DNA from: Ogataea parapolymorpha DL-1
Taxonomy: Eukaryota > Ascomycota > Pichiomycetes > Pichiales > Pichiaceae
Reading direction: 5' to 3'
Assembly (NCBI RefSeq): GCF_000187245.1
Contig: NC_027864.1
Location: 496,001-560,000 of the forward strand
Length of the DNA: 64,000 nucleotides
Shown: positions 44,496-53,185 of the stretch, one piece after another
Position numbering within the stretch: position 1 is the stretch's first letter
How the letters are laid out: each line of letters opens with the position of its first letter
Program-made: the position numbers and the translations under genes
The notes under the pieces: model-generated
Databases searched by the model: none
Told to the model about the DNA's origin: nothing
Seen by the model: the letters and a program-made list of their open reading frames with translations, nothing else

Positions 44496-45038
44496 TGTGA
44501 TCTAGGAGTGTAATGGAGTGCTAACAAGGGATTCAGGCCTGTTTATATAGTGTTTGGCCGGCTACAGAAAACACAGAACTTGCCAATGGTAGCAGCAGCC
44601 ATCGAGCTTTTTTTTTCGTTTGGGTATACAGATAATTTGGGTGTCGACCTGGACTTTCTGTGGATGTGCCCAGTGAAACGAGATTGCAGATCCGCTGTGC
44701 CGTCGAATCGCGTCAATTCTGTCGGCTCACTACGTTGCACAGATTCGGTGTGTTCTGCATTGCCACACAATTCACAGGGCCCACTGCTCTTTCCTGTGTC
44801 CGGCGCTAGACGGTGCCGGTACAGAACACGTGGCAGGCTGTACACGCGGCTAGACGCATGCTTGCTACAGGGAAAATATAGCACATATTCTGTTGCCGAG
44901 GAAGAGCGACGCGACGATCTAGCAAAAATTTCATTTTCCGCGGAGATATATTTCTGGGCCGCGGCAGCTATCTGTTATTTTCACGCCGGGGAAAATGCCC
45001 GGCAACTATATAAGTCCAGGACAGTTATCCATATGATC
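44496..45038. promoter_or_regulatory. Shared divergent upstream region of the secreted protein and GUD1
   Basis: These 543 bp carry TATATAAA on the minus strand at 44542-44549 for the secreted protein, and TATATAAG on the plus strand at 45007-45014, only 24 bp before the GUD1 start. The GUD1 frame is open through the whole interval but its translation there is not family-like, so I treat it as non-coding. Confidence 0.5.
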
Positions 45039-46475
45039 ATGACCCAACATCAGTTTCCCCCAGTGGTGGCCACGCGCTGCCTTGACCCAATAAAATTCAC
45101 CTGCTATTTTGGGACGTTTGTCCAGACCCCGTCGCTTGGTGCTCTGCAGGTGCTTACGCACTGTGCCGTTGGAGTTGACCAGGACGGGACTATAGTTTTC
45201 GTGAATGAAAATTGCTCCGACTACACCTCCTACACTTTGAAATTCACCGGTCTGGAGCTGCACGAAGTGCGTTTCGTCGACGTTGCCGACTCGGAAACCA
45301 AGTTCTTTGTGCCCGGCTTCATTGACACCCACATCCACGCTCCCCAGTTCCCAAACAACGGCATATTCGGCGACTCCACGCTGCTTGACTGGCTCGAAAA
45401 GTACACTTTCCCGCTGGAATCGTCGTTTAGAGACCTCACAAGGGCCAACAGCATCTACAGCCAGGTGATCGAGAGAACGCTCAGCAACGGCACGACCGCG
45501 GCAGCGTATTACGCAACAATCCACGCAGACGCAACCAACCTGCTAGCGGACCTGGCGCTCATGCGCGGCCAGAGAGCGCTGATTGGAAAGGTCTGCATGA
45601 ACCAAAACTCGCCGGACCACTACATCGAGACATTCGAGGAGAGCAAGGCTTCGCAGCTGAGCGTGATTGAGCACATTGAAAAAAGAGACCCCTCGGGCAA
45701 TTTTGTGCGGCCAATTCTCACACCACGCTTCGCGCCCTCGTGCACAGAGAAACTGATGAAATGGTTGGGAGAGCTGCGCAAGTCTCACAACTATCACTGC
45801 CAGACTCACCTCTCGGAAAATAAACGGGAAATAGAGGTGGCCAAGGAACTGTTCCCGGGGTTCGATTCGTACACAGATATTTATTACAAGTCTGGGCTGC
45901 TGGGCCCGAAAACGATCTTGGCCCATTGCATCCATCTGTCGGAGCATGAAAAAGACCTCCTTGCACAGACAGGCTGTGGTGTGTCGCATTGCCCAACGTC
46001 CAACTCGTCCATCACGTCTGGAGAGGCCAGGGTCAGATGGTTGCTCAATAGCAACATCAAAGTGAGTCTGGGAACAGACTGCTCGGGAGGTTTCACGCCG
46101 TCTATCCTTCAGGTGGCTAAACACGCCCTGCTGGTGTCGAACCATTTAGTGATGAAGTCGGAAAACGACTTCGAAAAGCTCAGCACCCACGACGTGCTCT
46201 ACCTTGCTACGGTTGGTGGTGCAGAGGTGTTGAACTTGAACGTGAAGCTGGGGCTGTTCAAAGTCGGGTACAAGTTCGACGCGCAGCTAATCCAGTTGGA
46301 CTGCGAGGGTTCGCCGGTCGACACGTTTGAGTTCCAAAACCCGAAATGGGGTTTGCTGAGTCCCGAGGAGTCGCGCGGAAAGTTCCTGGACCTGATCGAC
46401 AAGTGGATTTTCAACGGTGACGACCGCAACGTGAGAAAGGTGTTTGTGAACGGGCGTTGTGTTGTAGACAAATAG
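45039..46475 (+). CDS. GUD1: Guanine deaminase
   Basis: The enzyme converts guanine to xanthine and ammonia in purine salvage and breakdown. Amidohydrolase metal and active-site motifs are in order: 'PGFIDTHIHAPQF' (HxH), 'CQTHLSEN', 'LAHCIHLSE' and 'GTDCSGG'. From the ATG at 45039 the product is 478 residues, close to yeast Gud1 (489); an ATG two codons earlier (45033) is equivalent. The open frame continues far upstream but that part is not conserved in style. The TATA-like box at 45007 is unusually near the chosen start, so the true leader is short or transcription begins elsewhere. Convergent with SSU72, 16 bp apart. Confidence 0.92.
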   Translation: MTQHQFPPVVATRCLDPIKFTCYFGTFVQTPSLGALQVLTHCAVGVDQDGTIVFVNENCSDYTSYTLKFTGLELHEVRFVDVADSETKFFVPGFIDTHIHAPQFPNNGIFGDSTLLDWLEKYTFPLESSFRDLTRANSIYSQVIERTLSNGTTAAAYYATIHADATNLLADLALMRGQRALIGKVCMNQNSPDHYIETFEESKASQLSVIEHIEKRDPSGNFVRPILTPRFAPSCTEKLMKWLGELRKSHNYHCQTHLSENKREIEVAKELFPGFDSYTDIYYKSGLLGPKTILAHCIHLSEHEKDLLAQTGCGVSHCPTSNSSITSGEARVRWLLNSNIKVSLGTDCSGGFTPSILQVAKHALLVSNHLVMKSENDFEKLSTHDVLYLATVGGAEVLNLNVKLGLFKVGYKFDAQLIQLDCEGSPVDTFEFQNPKWGLLSPEESRGKFLDLIDKWIFNGDDRNVRKVFVNGRCVVDK

Positions 46476-46491
46476 ATAATATTCAGGATGA

Positions 46492-47196
46492 CTAATGGTA
46501 GCACAAGGCGTACAGAACAGGTGTCACGGGGTGGTTTTGCTGCCATTCGGTGATGATGTCTGGGATTTTGTCCTCGAACGGGGGCGCGCTGAAATCCTCT
46601 AGACTTTTGGCGTGGGCGTCCGACAGCATTCGCGCAAGATCCAGAATGGCCTGTGCTCCGGCCAGTGCGCTTTTGTGCTCGTCGCGAATCTCGACGTTGA
46701 AACAATGCACCGGCTGTTGCGTCTGGCTTGGCTCGAAGTAGTTCCTGCTGAAAAAATCTTCTACCACCGAATCAAAGCACCTTTCCTCGCAAGTTATCAC
46801 GACCTGGAAATCCAGCTCGTTTTCGAATTCAGGGTACTCGCTAGGTGGCAATCGCTGAGGCGGCTGGTTATAGTATGGCCATCTTTCAGGGGCCTTTTTG
46901 ATGCCAATGTTCCGCTTAGTCATGTCCAACACTCCGTTGGCTTTGTGTATTTTCAAGTCCTGTGTGTTGAGCTTTTCAAGGATTTTTGTGTACGGCGTGC
47001 CGAATTCAAACACATTGGGCTGGTCAATCGTGGGGCCTGGCAGTCTCACAGAGGTTCCAGTCCCGTACGATCTCACCGTATATCCGGCGTCCTTCAGCAC
47101 CTTGTGGGCCTCCATTGATCTGAATGTTAGATTCGAGGCAAGAGCAACTTACCTGTTGTTATTCGAGGCACAAACAGTGCAGAATTTGAGAGACAT
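46492..47196 (-). CDS. SSU72: Ssu72, RNA polymerase II CTD Ser5 phosphatase, with a 33-nt intron
   Basis: Spliced from 47196-47153 and 47119-46492, this gives 223 residues (yeast 206). Exon 1 supplies 'MSLKFCTVCASNNN', and the split codon gives the Arg of the catalytic CX5R loop 'CASNNNRS' (Cys9, Arg15). Without the intron the frame starts after the active site. Exon 2 contains the family blocks 'VRSYGTGTSVRLPGP' and 'VFEFGTPYTKI'. Ssu72 is part of the cleavage and polyadenylation factor and dephosphorylates Ser5 of the CTD at gene ends. The intron thus interrupts the codon of the catalytic Arg. It is divergent from SLP1. Confidence 0.95.
47120..47152 (-). other. SSU72 intron, 33 nt
   Basis: GTAAGT at the 5' end, TCTAAC branch, ATTCAG at the 3' end. 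It splits the Arg codon of the phosphatase signature loop. Retention meets an immediate TAA. Confidence 0.9.
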
Positions 47197-47292
47197 TGAA
47201 TTGAACAAGAAATGTATGACAAGAAAAAATAATAAAGCGAACTAAATAAAATGAACTAAATAAAATAAAATAAATTAATCTAATTTCCTGCA

Positions 47293-49035
47293 ATGCTCTG
47301 GCTCTGGTGGAGCATTTGTTTGTACTCTGCGGCTGTGCTGGCAGACGACAATTGTTCAGCAGCAGCATCCCTGAACGAGTCCAGGGTGGAGTTGGATCTC
47401 CAGAACCTCACGGACTCGCTCGACGCAAACGAGTCCAGTCTGACTAACGAAGAAAAATCGTACTTCCTGACCTTTGAAGAGTGGAAGAAGAAGAAAGTCG
47501 ACGAGTCGCAGATCACCAAAAAGAGACCAGATCAGGAGTCCAGCAGCGAGCTGGAAGGCTCCATCGGCGAGGAGATGGAGATCGAAATCTCAATGTTTGG
47601 AGGCCCTGAACCAAAAGAAGATACAGGAAAGGTCTACAATGAAAGATTCAATTTTGCGTCGTTCGACTGCGCGGCCACGATTGTTAAAACGAATGCGGAG
47701 GCAAAGGGCGCCAACGCCATCCTCAACGAAAACAAAGACTCCTATTTATTGAACGAGTGCAAGGCGAAAAACAAGTACGTAATCATCGAGCTGTGTGAGG
47801 ATATTCTGGTGGAGGAGGTGCTGCTGGGCAACTACGAGTTTTTCTCGTCCATGTTTAAGGACGTTCGGTTTTCCGTGAGCGACCGATACCCAGCTGCTAC
47901 ATGGCAGTCATTGGGAGAGTTCAGAGCTGAGAATATACGTAAATTGCAGATGTTCAAGGTGGAAAATCCATTGATCTGGGCCAAGTTTTTAAAGATTGAG
48001 GTCCTCTCGTACTATGGTGACGAGTTTTACTGTCCGATTTCTTCTGTGCAAGTCCACGGAAAGACAATGATAGAACAGCTAAAAGAGGAAGATAAGGAAG
48101 AGGTCAAGGAGAACGAAATAGAAAGGGAGAAGCCGGAGGTGGTTCCTGCCGATTTTTACGAAACGCCGTCTTTTAACCTGTCTCTGAACGAGATTGTTTT
48201 TTCTCTGAATGGGTCCACAGACGACGATAATTGCAAAATCACTCCGTATTTGGGGCTGGACAGATTTCTCAAGGAACATCAGCAGGAGCTGTGTGAGGCA
48301 GGAGACTCGCCGTCAGAAACAAGGCCGAAGACCACACAAACCACGGGAACACAGGAATCAATCTACAAGAACATCATCAAGAGAATCTCGCTGCTGGAGT
48401 CCAACGCAACGCTCTCTCTGCTATACATCGAGGAACAGTCCAAAATCCTGGCGAACGCATTCGAAAACCTGGAAAACCGTCAAAACAAAAGATTTGGCAC
48501 GCTCATAGACCATCTGAACCAAACAATCTTGAACCAGATCGGCAACTTCCGGCTACTCAACACCGAACTGGCATTCAATTTCGAAAATCTCTTTAATTAT
48601 CAAAATAGCAAGTTCCAGCACTTGCTTCTCGAGACAGACTCCAAATTTGCCAGATTCGCGGACTCACTCAGCTTCCAGAAGAAATTGAATTACCTCAATC
48701 TCAGCATAATCATCCTGTTGCTCGTTTACATCATTATAACCAGAGATACCTACATCGAGCCGGAATTCATAGCTTCTCCATACAGTGCAGGCCCACCGTA
48801 TAAATCACCGTCTCAGTCTCCAGTGCACTCGCCCACGGTTCCCGTGCGGAAACGTAGGAATTTTGTGGACAGGTTTGTGTTTGGCTCTCGATCCGTCTCT
48901 CCTCCAGAATTCAAGAACGAGTACGACTCAGAACATGAGCAACTGGCCGAAAAAGAAGAAACAAAAGAAGAACAGCCAGAGAAAAAGGAGTCGGAGGAAT
49001 CGTCGATCGTGATCACCGACATGAAGATAGAATAG
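47293..49035 (+). CDS. SLP1: Slp1-type SUN-like ER membrane glycoprotein
   Basis: The 580-residue protein has an N-terminal signal peptide (about 1-17), several N-glycosylation sequons, and the family motif 'YFLTFEEWKKKK'. A SUN-like domain follows near residues 110-260 ('FNFASFDCAATIVKTN' and 'YYGDEFYCPISSVQVHG'), then coiled coil. A membrane span lies near 470-488 ('LSIIILLLVYIII'), and the tail is cytoplasmic and Glu/Lys-rich. This matches yeast Slp1 (587 aa), which works with Emp65 in the ER to protect soluble folding proteins. A distinction from Mps3-type nuclear-envelope SUN proteins is clear from the signal peptide and domain order. Confidence 0.92.
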   Translation: MLWLWWSICLYSAAVLADDNCSAAASLNESRVELDLQNLTDSLDANESSLTNEEKSYFLTFEEWKKKKVDESQITKKRPDQESSSELEGSIGEEMEIEISMFGGPEPKEDTGKVYNERFNFASFDCAATIVKTNAEAKGANAILNENKDSYLLNECKAKNKYVIIELCEDILVEEVLLGNYEFFSSMFKDVRFSVSDRYPAATWQSLGEFRAENIRKLQMFKVENPLIWAKFLKIEVLSYYGDEFYCPISSVQVHGKTMIEQLKEEDKEEVKENEIEREKPEVVPADFYETPSFNLSLNEIVFSLNGSTDDDNCKITPYLGLDRFLKEHQQELCEAGDSPSETRPKTTQTTGTQESIYKNIIKRISLLESNATLSLLYIEEQSKILANAFENLENRQNKRFGTLIDHLNQTILNQIGNFRLLNTELAFNFENLFNYQNSKFQHLLLETDSKFARFADSLSFQKKLNYLNLSIIILLLVYIIITRDTYIEPEFIASPYSAGPPYKSPSQSPVHSPTVPVRKRRNFVDRFVFGSRSVSPPEFKNEYDSEHEQLAEKEETKEEQPEKKESEESSIVITDMKIE

Positions 49036-49087
49036 AATGTGAGCGGTTTATAGTTTTATAATATCATGTGCCATTATATTTGTGCAG

Positions 49088-50533
49088 TTATTGAGGGGTG
49101 TTAAGAATCGGCGACGAATCTGGGTATCTCGGCATGCCGGCAGTTTGGTAATACATCTTTCGTTGAGCCAGCTCTTCGTAAGAGGAATCACACGTCGTTT
49201 GCGACGAAACGGAACTGAACGAAGAGAACTTGGAAGGCGAGTTGAATGGAGATGAGGTCGACTTGTTGAGAGTTGGGGAATGGTATATTTGCGCAAAATG
49301 AGCATGTGGCCGAGGCAGCTGCGTCAGCTCTGGGTAATGCTCAAGGTTGAGCAACAAGTTGGAGAGCTCGTCTGCTGTTGCTGGAGATAGGTTTTCGATG
49401 TCGTCCAGTTCCTTGCTGTGTTGTAGATGTTCAAGGTGATTTTCGGTGACAAAGTTTTTGATCACTGTGATCACCCCGAGTTGCGAGTACTTCTCGATCA
49501 AAACTTCTGCAGGGTTAAGTAGCGATTTAAGAAGCATGAGCGAGAGCTGGCGGAGCTGAGAGATTGTTTCCAGTCCTTCGAATCCGTTGATGAATGGACC
49601 GTATGCGTTGTTGATGCTTTCCGTGGACCGGAAGTGATCCATGTCTGCATCCTGAATATCACTCGTGTCGTCGTAAAAATATTTGAAGCTCTTGGATGGA
49701 GTCACGGGCGTCGGCAGCTGATGCTTGGACTTGGTACGATATTTGCTGTTCTGGTAGTGAACATAGACAGACTCGAGCCAACTGGAACCTGTCTCGAGCT
49801 TGAGCATCGAGCAGGCCATCAAGTGCGCAGCAATGCCTATCATGGACGTCTTGTAGTTGAGGTAGTTGCGCTCGTACAGCGACAGCTCACAAAGATATCT
49901 GCTGATGGCCAAGATGGCACTCACGGTTGGCGAGTTTGACTTGTACTGGTCCAGCGGCTTGGCGAGGGTTTCTTTCCCGTCGTGGTCACAGAACTTGATG
50001 GACAACTGGAGGATGTCCTCGAGCGAGGTGTGGCCAATCGACCAGCCCAGCGTGCTAAGAATGTGGATCTCCATTTCTTTGAACATGCTTTCGTCGTAGA
50101 CGTTTGAGCACATGAGACTCAATTCAGACACAGTAGGCACCCTGGACTTTTTGTCTTCGTACTTGGCTGCAATCCACAGAGCTGTGCATCCGATGAGCTG
50201 GTAATGCTGCTTGAACGCGATACGTTTGGCGCAGTATCTGTCTATTATGTTCCAGCACAGGAATAGCGTCTGTGGCTTCAGTTTGAGCGACGCGTGCATT
50301 TGTATTATGAAGTTGACCAGGTACGGTCTCATGAACCATTTCACCTCTGGCTGGAGGTCAATCATGGCAGCACTGGCTTGAGAGCTGTTTTCCAGAGTCT
50401 GCAAATGAGCACTGATACTTGCGAGGTACTCGTTAGCCACGACTCTGTTTCTGCGGTTCTCAATTGCCTCGAGTCTCGAGGGATATTGTTGTGCATGGGT
50501 TCTTCTTGGTGGGCCATAAGTTCTCTGTCGCAT
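49088..50533 (-). CDS. G1-type cyclin of the CLN family
   Basis: The 481-residue protein has a cyclin box near residues 40-200, with 'EVKWFMRPYLVNFIIQMH', 'LFLCWNIIDRYCAKR', 'HYQLIGCTALWIAAKYEDKK' and 'EMEIHILSTLGW'. These are hallmarks of the fungal G1 (CLN/CCN/PUC) group, which drives Start with Cdc28. A second, divergent cyclin fold follows, then a Ser/Pro/Thr-rich C-terminal tail of about 80 residues that may act as a PEST degron, with several SP/TP sites. I cannot decide between the CLN1/2-like and CLN3-like branches without a tree. The very long upstream region with MCB/SCB-type motifs suits a Start-regulated cyclin. Tail to tail with SLP1, 52 bp apart. Confidence 0.88.
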   Translation of the reverse strand: MRQRTYGPPRRTHAQQYPSRLEAIENRRNRVVANEYLASISAHLQTLENSSQASAAMIDLQPEVKWFMRPYLVNFIIQMHASLKLKPQTLFLCWNIIDRYCAKRIAFKQHYQLIGCTALWIAAKYEDKKSRVPTVSELSLMCSNVYDESMFKEMEIHILSTLGWSIGHTSLEDILQLSIKFCDHDGKETLAKPLDQYKSNSPTVSAILAISRYLCELSLYERNYLNYKTSMIGIAAHLMACSMLKLETGSSWLESVYVHYQNSKYRTKSKHQLPTPVTPSKSFKYFYDDTSDIQDADMDHFRSTESINNAYGPFINGFEGLETISQLRQLSLMLLKSLLNPAEVLIEKYSQLGVITVIKNFVTENHLEHLQHSKELDDIENLSPATADELSNLLLNLEHYPELTQLPRPHAHFAQIYHSPTLNKSTSSPFNSPSKFSSFSSVSSQTTCDSSYEELAQRKMYYQTAGMPRYPDSSPILNTPQ

Positions 50534-51656
50534 ATTGGATGGTGATTATGGCTTCTGGATACAAGATCCTCTTATAGATCAGGCCTGCTGAACAGTGATT
50601 TAAAAAACGATCTTCAAATGTGACCTATCTGGTTTCAAACCGTTAATGTAGATTCGATGCGTGTTCAATTGCTAAATGCGCTGTGTAGCATGTATATCAA
50701 ACTTGTTCTGGAACTAGCGTAGAATTGAGGCAAAAGTCGGTCGTTTTGTCTTTGTTTCCCCCTTGGATGTGTAGGTTGCAACGGTGGTGTCGAAAAGAAA
50801 GACGATTGGGGACTTTGGAAAACAAAAGTAATTGACCACGCTAGACACTGCTCTTCAGACAACTAAGAAGAATCGGCAGATATCTCGAAATATGGAAATA
50901 TCGATTCTTTATAAATGTAGGTTCCCCCTTGTTTGGGCATGTACCACAAAATTTTCGTCTTGAAAGGAGTGCGCGACCCCTGTGATTCGGGCACGGGAAT
51001 TTTTTTTCGGGGCGGGCGACGCGTAATCTCGCGGGGAAAATAGGGCAACTGGTGTCCCACGCCAATTTGCGCCGGCTTACTATGACCATCTTGCGTCGTG
51101 TTCGGGGTGCTCAGGACTGCCAGTCTGGCTTGCACTGGGCTTGGAGGTTGCAGCTGCAGCTCCTTTGGTGCGCGGCGCGCAACGGCCCAAAAAAGTATTT
51201 TTTCAGATTATAACAGATTTCGCGCTCTGCGCGTTCGCGTCGCGTACACAACCCTTGACATGTCGTAGTGCTACGGCACCACGAGGCGACAGAGGTGGTC
51301 CCATCTTTATAGAGTATAGCTCAATTGTATCAGTAGGCCTCCATGGAGCTTGTAGCACGCGTTTGCAGGGTGCCGTAATTTGCCCGACGCCCGTCTTGGC
51401 CGAGTCAAATCTGTGTCAATTTTAAAACTGGTTGCAATCCGAAATTCACTACAATTAACTTTAGCTTTTTTTTATTTGCTGGACAATCAAACCATATATA
51501 ATGTCGGCACTCTAGGTGCCAGGGATCTTACCCTTTACAATGTAAGCGGTTGATAAGAAAGACCTCGTAAAGACAGAAGCCGTGCTATTAGTAGTGCAGA
51601 ATATGACAGCATCGATGCGCCCCTGAGCCGCCGCGCCGCAAAGATACAATTATCGC
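50534..51656 (-). promoter_or_regulatory. Long upstream region of the G1 cyclin with MCB and SCB motifs
   Basis: At 1123 bp this is the largest gene-free interval of the window. Both flanking genes are on the minus strand, so it is the promoter of the cyclin and the 3' flank of the RTA1-like gene. MCB cores ACGCGT lie at 51019-51024 and 51357-51362, and an SCB-type CGCGAAA (complement) at 51218-51224. TATAAG on the minus strand lies about 40 bp upstream of the ATG. A possible 8-codon upstream frame sits at 50665-50691. Other open frames here look random. Confidence 0.5.
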
Positions 51657-52859
51657 TTAGAACGGCTCTGCAGCTTTCTCTTTTTCGTCTCTGACCGGCT
51701 CTGCAGGCTCCACAGGGTCCTTCTTCTGCAAGCGGTTGGACCACCATGTGCTCTCAAATAGACCCCTGGCGCTCTTGTCGACTTCAATCTTAGTGTTGCG
51801 CCCGTAAACAGCACCTGGGTATGTAATAAGCATGAGGCATATAGCGATAGCCATCATAAGTGCCTCTAGAATAAAAAAGTAGATCTCCGTCACCGCCAAA
51901 TGGCCGGCAAAGCCCTGTGCAAGCTCAATTAGACGGTAGATTGACCGAATGAACACGAAAATAACTGCAAGTGAAATGAAAGCAATGTAGACCAAAAACA
52001 CTTTTCTCTTTCTGACCGAAGCGTATTGGGGGTCAAAACTGTCGTCTCCATGCTTTCTGTAGCTTCTATAGCATCTGAACAGAAAGATGTACCAAAAGAA
52101 CTGGAAAAGTGCGATGGAAAAAACTTGGAAGGCAAGGCCTCCAACCATGATGTCGGCACCGCCACGGGTGCTTTCGAGCAAACTCAGAGCATTGGAAGCA
52201 ACCCCACCGCCAATAGCCTGCACAACAAGCGCAGTTATGTCACACATAATAAAAATTAGGGAATATTGCATAGGCTTGAGCAAGGAATACATTTGGCCCA
52301 TGATAATCGTCATCTCACCAATTGTGTAATATATTCCGGCCATGATGAAACAGGGAGCCAGTGTTAGACAGACTAGTTGGAGAACATAACCATCAAAGGA
52401 CATAATGTTTTGCGAGGACCAAATACGCCCGCAATAACCTAGGACCTCGAGAATTAAACCGCAGATAAAGCAAGTAAAGAACCACCAGTTTCTGTAGATG
52501 GCCCCATAGACGACCTGCATGGCAAGAAAGATACTCATCACAACTAGTAGGGCAATGTTTCCACCCAAAGAAGGGGCGTGTCCTCCATAGAAAGAATTAT
52601 GGTCAAACAGTTCTTTCATAACTGCCGAAGCAACCGCGGCCTCGGCAGATGCACTGGCAGCTGCTGCAGGGTCCGTGATAGTCGCCGCAGCCTGTGCGAG
52701 CGAGTAGTACGACATGGTGGCTTTAGCCTGCTCAGCAATAATGGCCAAACTCTTCGAACTGACCTTTGCTGTGACAGTTGCCAGGACCGAGGTGGCCGAG
52801 TCGAAGACCGAAGCCGCTGAAACGTATACCGAGGAATAAGACGCTAGTTCTGTTGTCAT
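51657..52859 (-). CDS. RTA1-family seven-helix membrane protein (Rsb1-like)
   Basis: The 400-residue protein has an extracellular Ser/Ala-rich N-terminus of about 95 residues, seven membrane spans from about residue 100 to 345, and a charged cytoplasmic tail rich in Lys/Glu/Pro. Family blocks are visible: 'EVLGYCGRIWSS', 'LQLVCLTLAPCFIMAGIYY' and 'DITALVVQAIGGG'. RTA1-like proteins include yeast Rsb1, implicated in sphingoid long-chain-base release, Rta1 and Pug1. Which of these this gene resembles most is not clear, so no symbol is given. TATAAATA on the minus strand (52939-52946) lies about 80 bp upstream of the start. Divergent from the arylsulfatase. Confidence 0.87.
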   Translation of the reverse strand: MTTELASYSSVYVSAASVFDSATSVLATVTAKVSSKSLAIIAEQAKATMSYYSLAQAAATITDPAAAASASAEAAVASAVMKELFDHNSFYGGHAPSLGGNIALLVVMSIFLAMQVVYGAIYRNWWFFTCFICGLILEVLGYCGRIWSSQNIMSFDGYVLQLVCLTLAPCFIMAGIYYTIGEMTIIMGQMYSLLKPMQYSLIFIMCDITALVVQAIGGGVASNALSLLESTRGGADIMVGGLAFQVFSIALFQFFWYIFLFRCYRSYRKHGDDSFDPQYASVRKRKVFLVYIAFISLAVIFVFIRSIYRLIELAQGFAGHLAVTEIYFFILEALMMAIAICLMLITYPGAVYGRNTKIEVDKSARGLFESTWWSNRLQKKDPVEPAEPVRDEKEKAAEPF

Positions 52860-53185
52860 GTTTGAGAATCCAGGTATTAGAGATCCTTCGTAGGAATTAA
52901 GAGAGCGCGGTATGGATGAAGAAGGCGCAATAGAGCAATATTTATAAAAAAACAGCAGATTTGACGGCTCGACCCGTGCAAAATAACTTTATTATTTCTG
53001 GGCACAGGAGACTATAGAATTCGGATTTAACCCCGACGTGCGTCGAGGCGTGGAATAATTCTGGGGGCATATGGCAAGGAATAAAAGGAAATATGCATCA
53101 CGTGACAGGCGATGATTTCCCAAGTGTGGATCGAAATGGTGTATGAAAAAAGGAAGCGGCCGAACTTCAAAAATACCAGCACATT
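52860..53185. promoter_or_regulatory. Divergent interval between the RTA1-like gene and the arylsulfatase
   Basis: These 326 bp hold the minus-strand TATA box at 52939-52946 for the RTA1-like gene, and the palindrome TCACGTGA at 53098-53105 nearer the arylsulfatase. No coding frame is convincing. Confidence 0.55.
53098..53105 (+). promoter_or_regulatory. Cbf1/Met4-type E-box upstream of the arylsulfatase
   Basis: TCACGTGA, a full match to the Cbf1 site TCACGTG on both strands, lies 80 bp upstream of the sulfatase ATG. In yeast, Cbf1 with Met4-Met28 activates sulfur genes from such sites. E-boxes also serve other bHLH factors such as Pho4, so the assignment rests on the gene it precedes. Confidence 0.5.

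Noticed and set aside
44550..45038. In-frame N-terminal extension of GUD1
   Set aside because: The extra 163 codons do not resemble amidohydrolases, include a TATA box, and would overlap the promoter of the secreted protein. A start at 45033 or 45039 fits the family length.
51141..51425. 94-codon frame in the cyclin promoter
   Set aside because: Composition looks random, no family match, and it covers the MCB/SCB motifs of the promoter.
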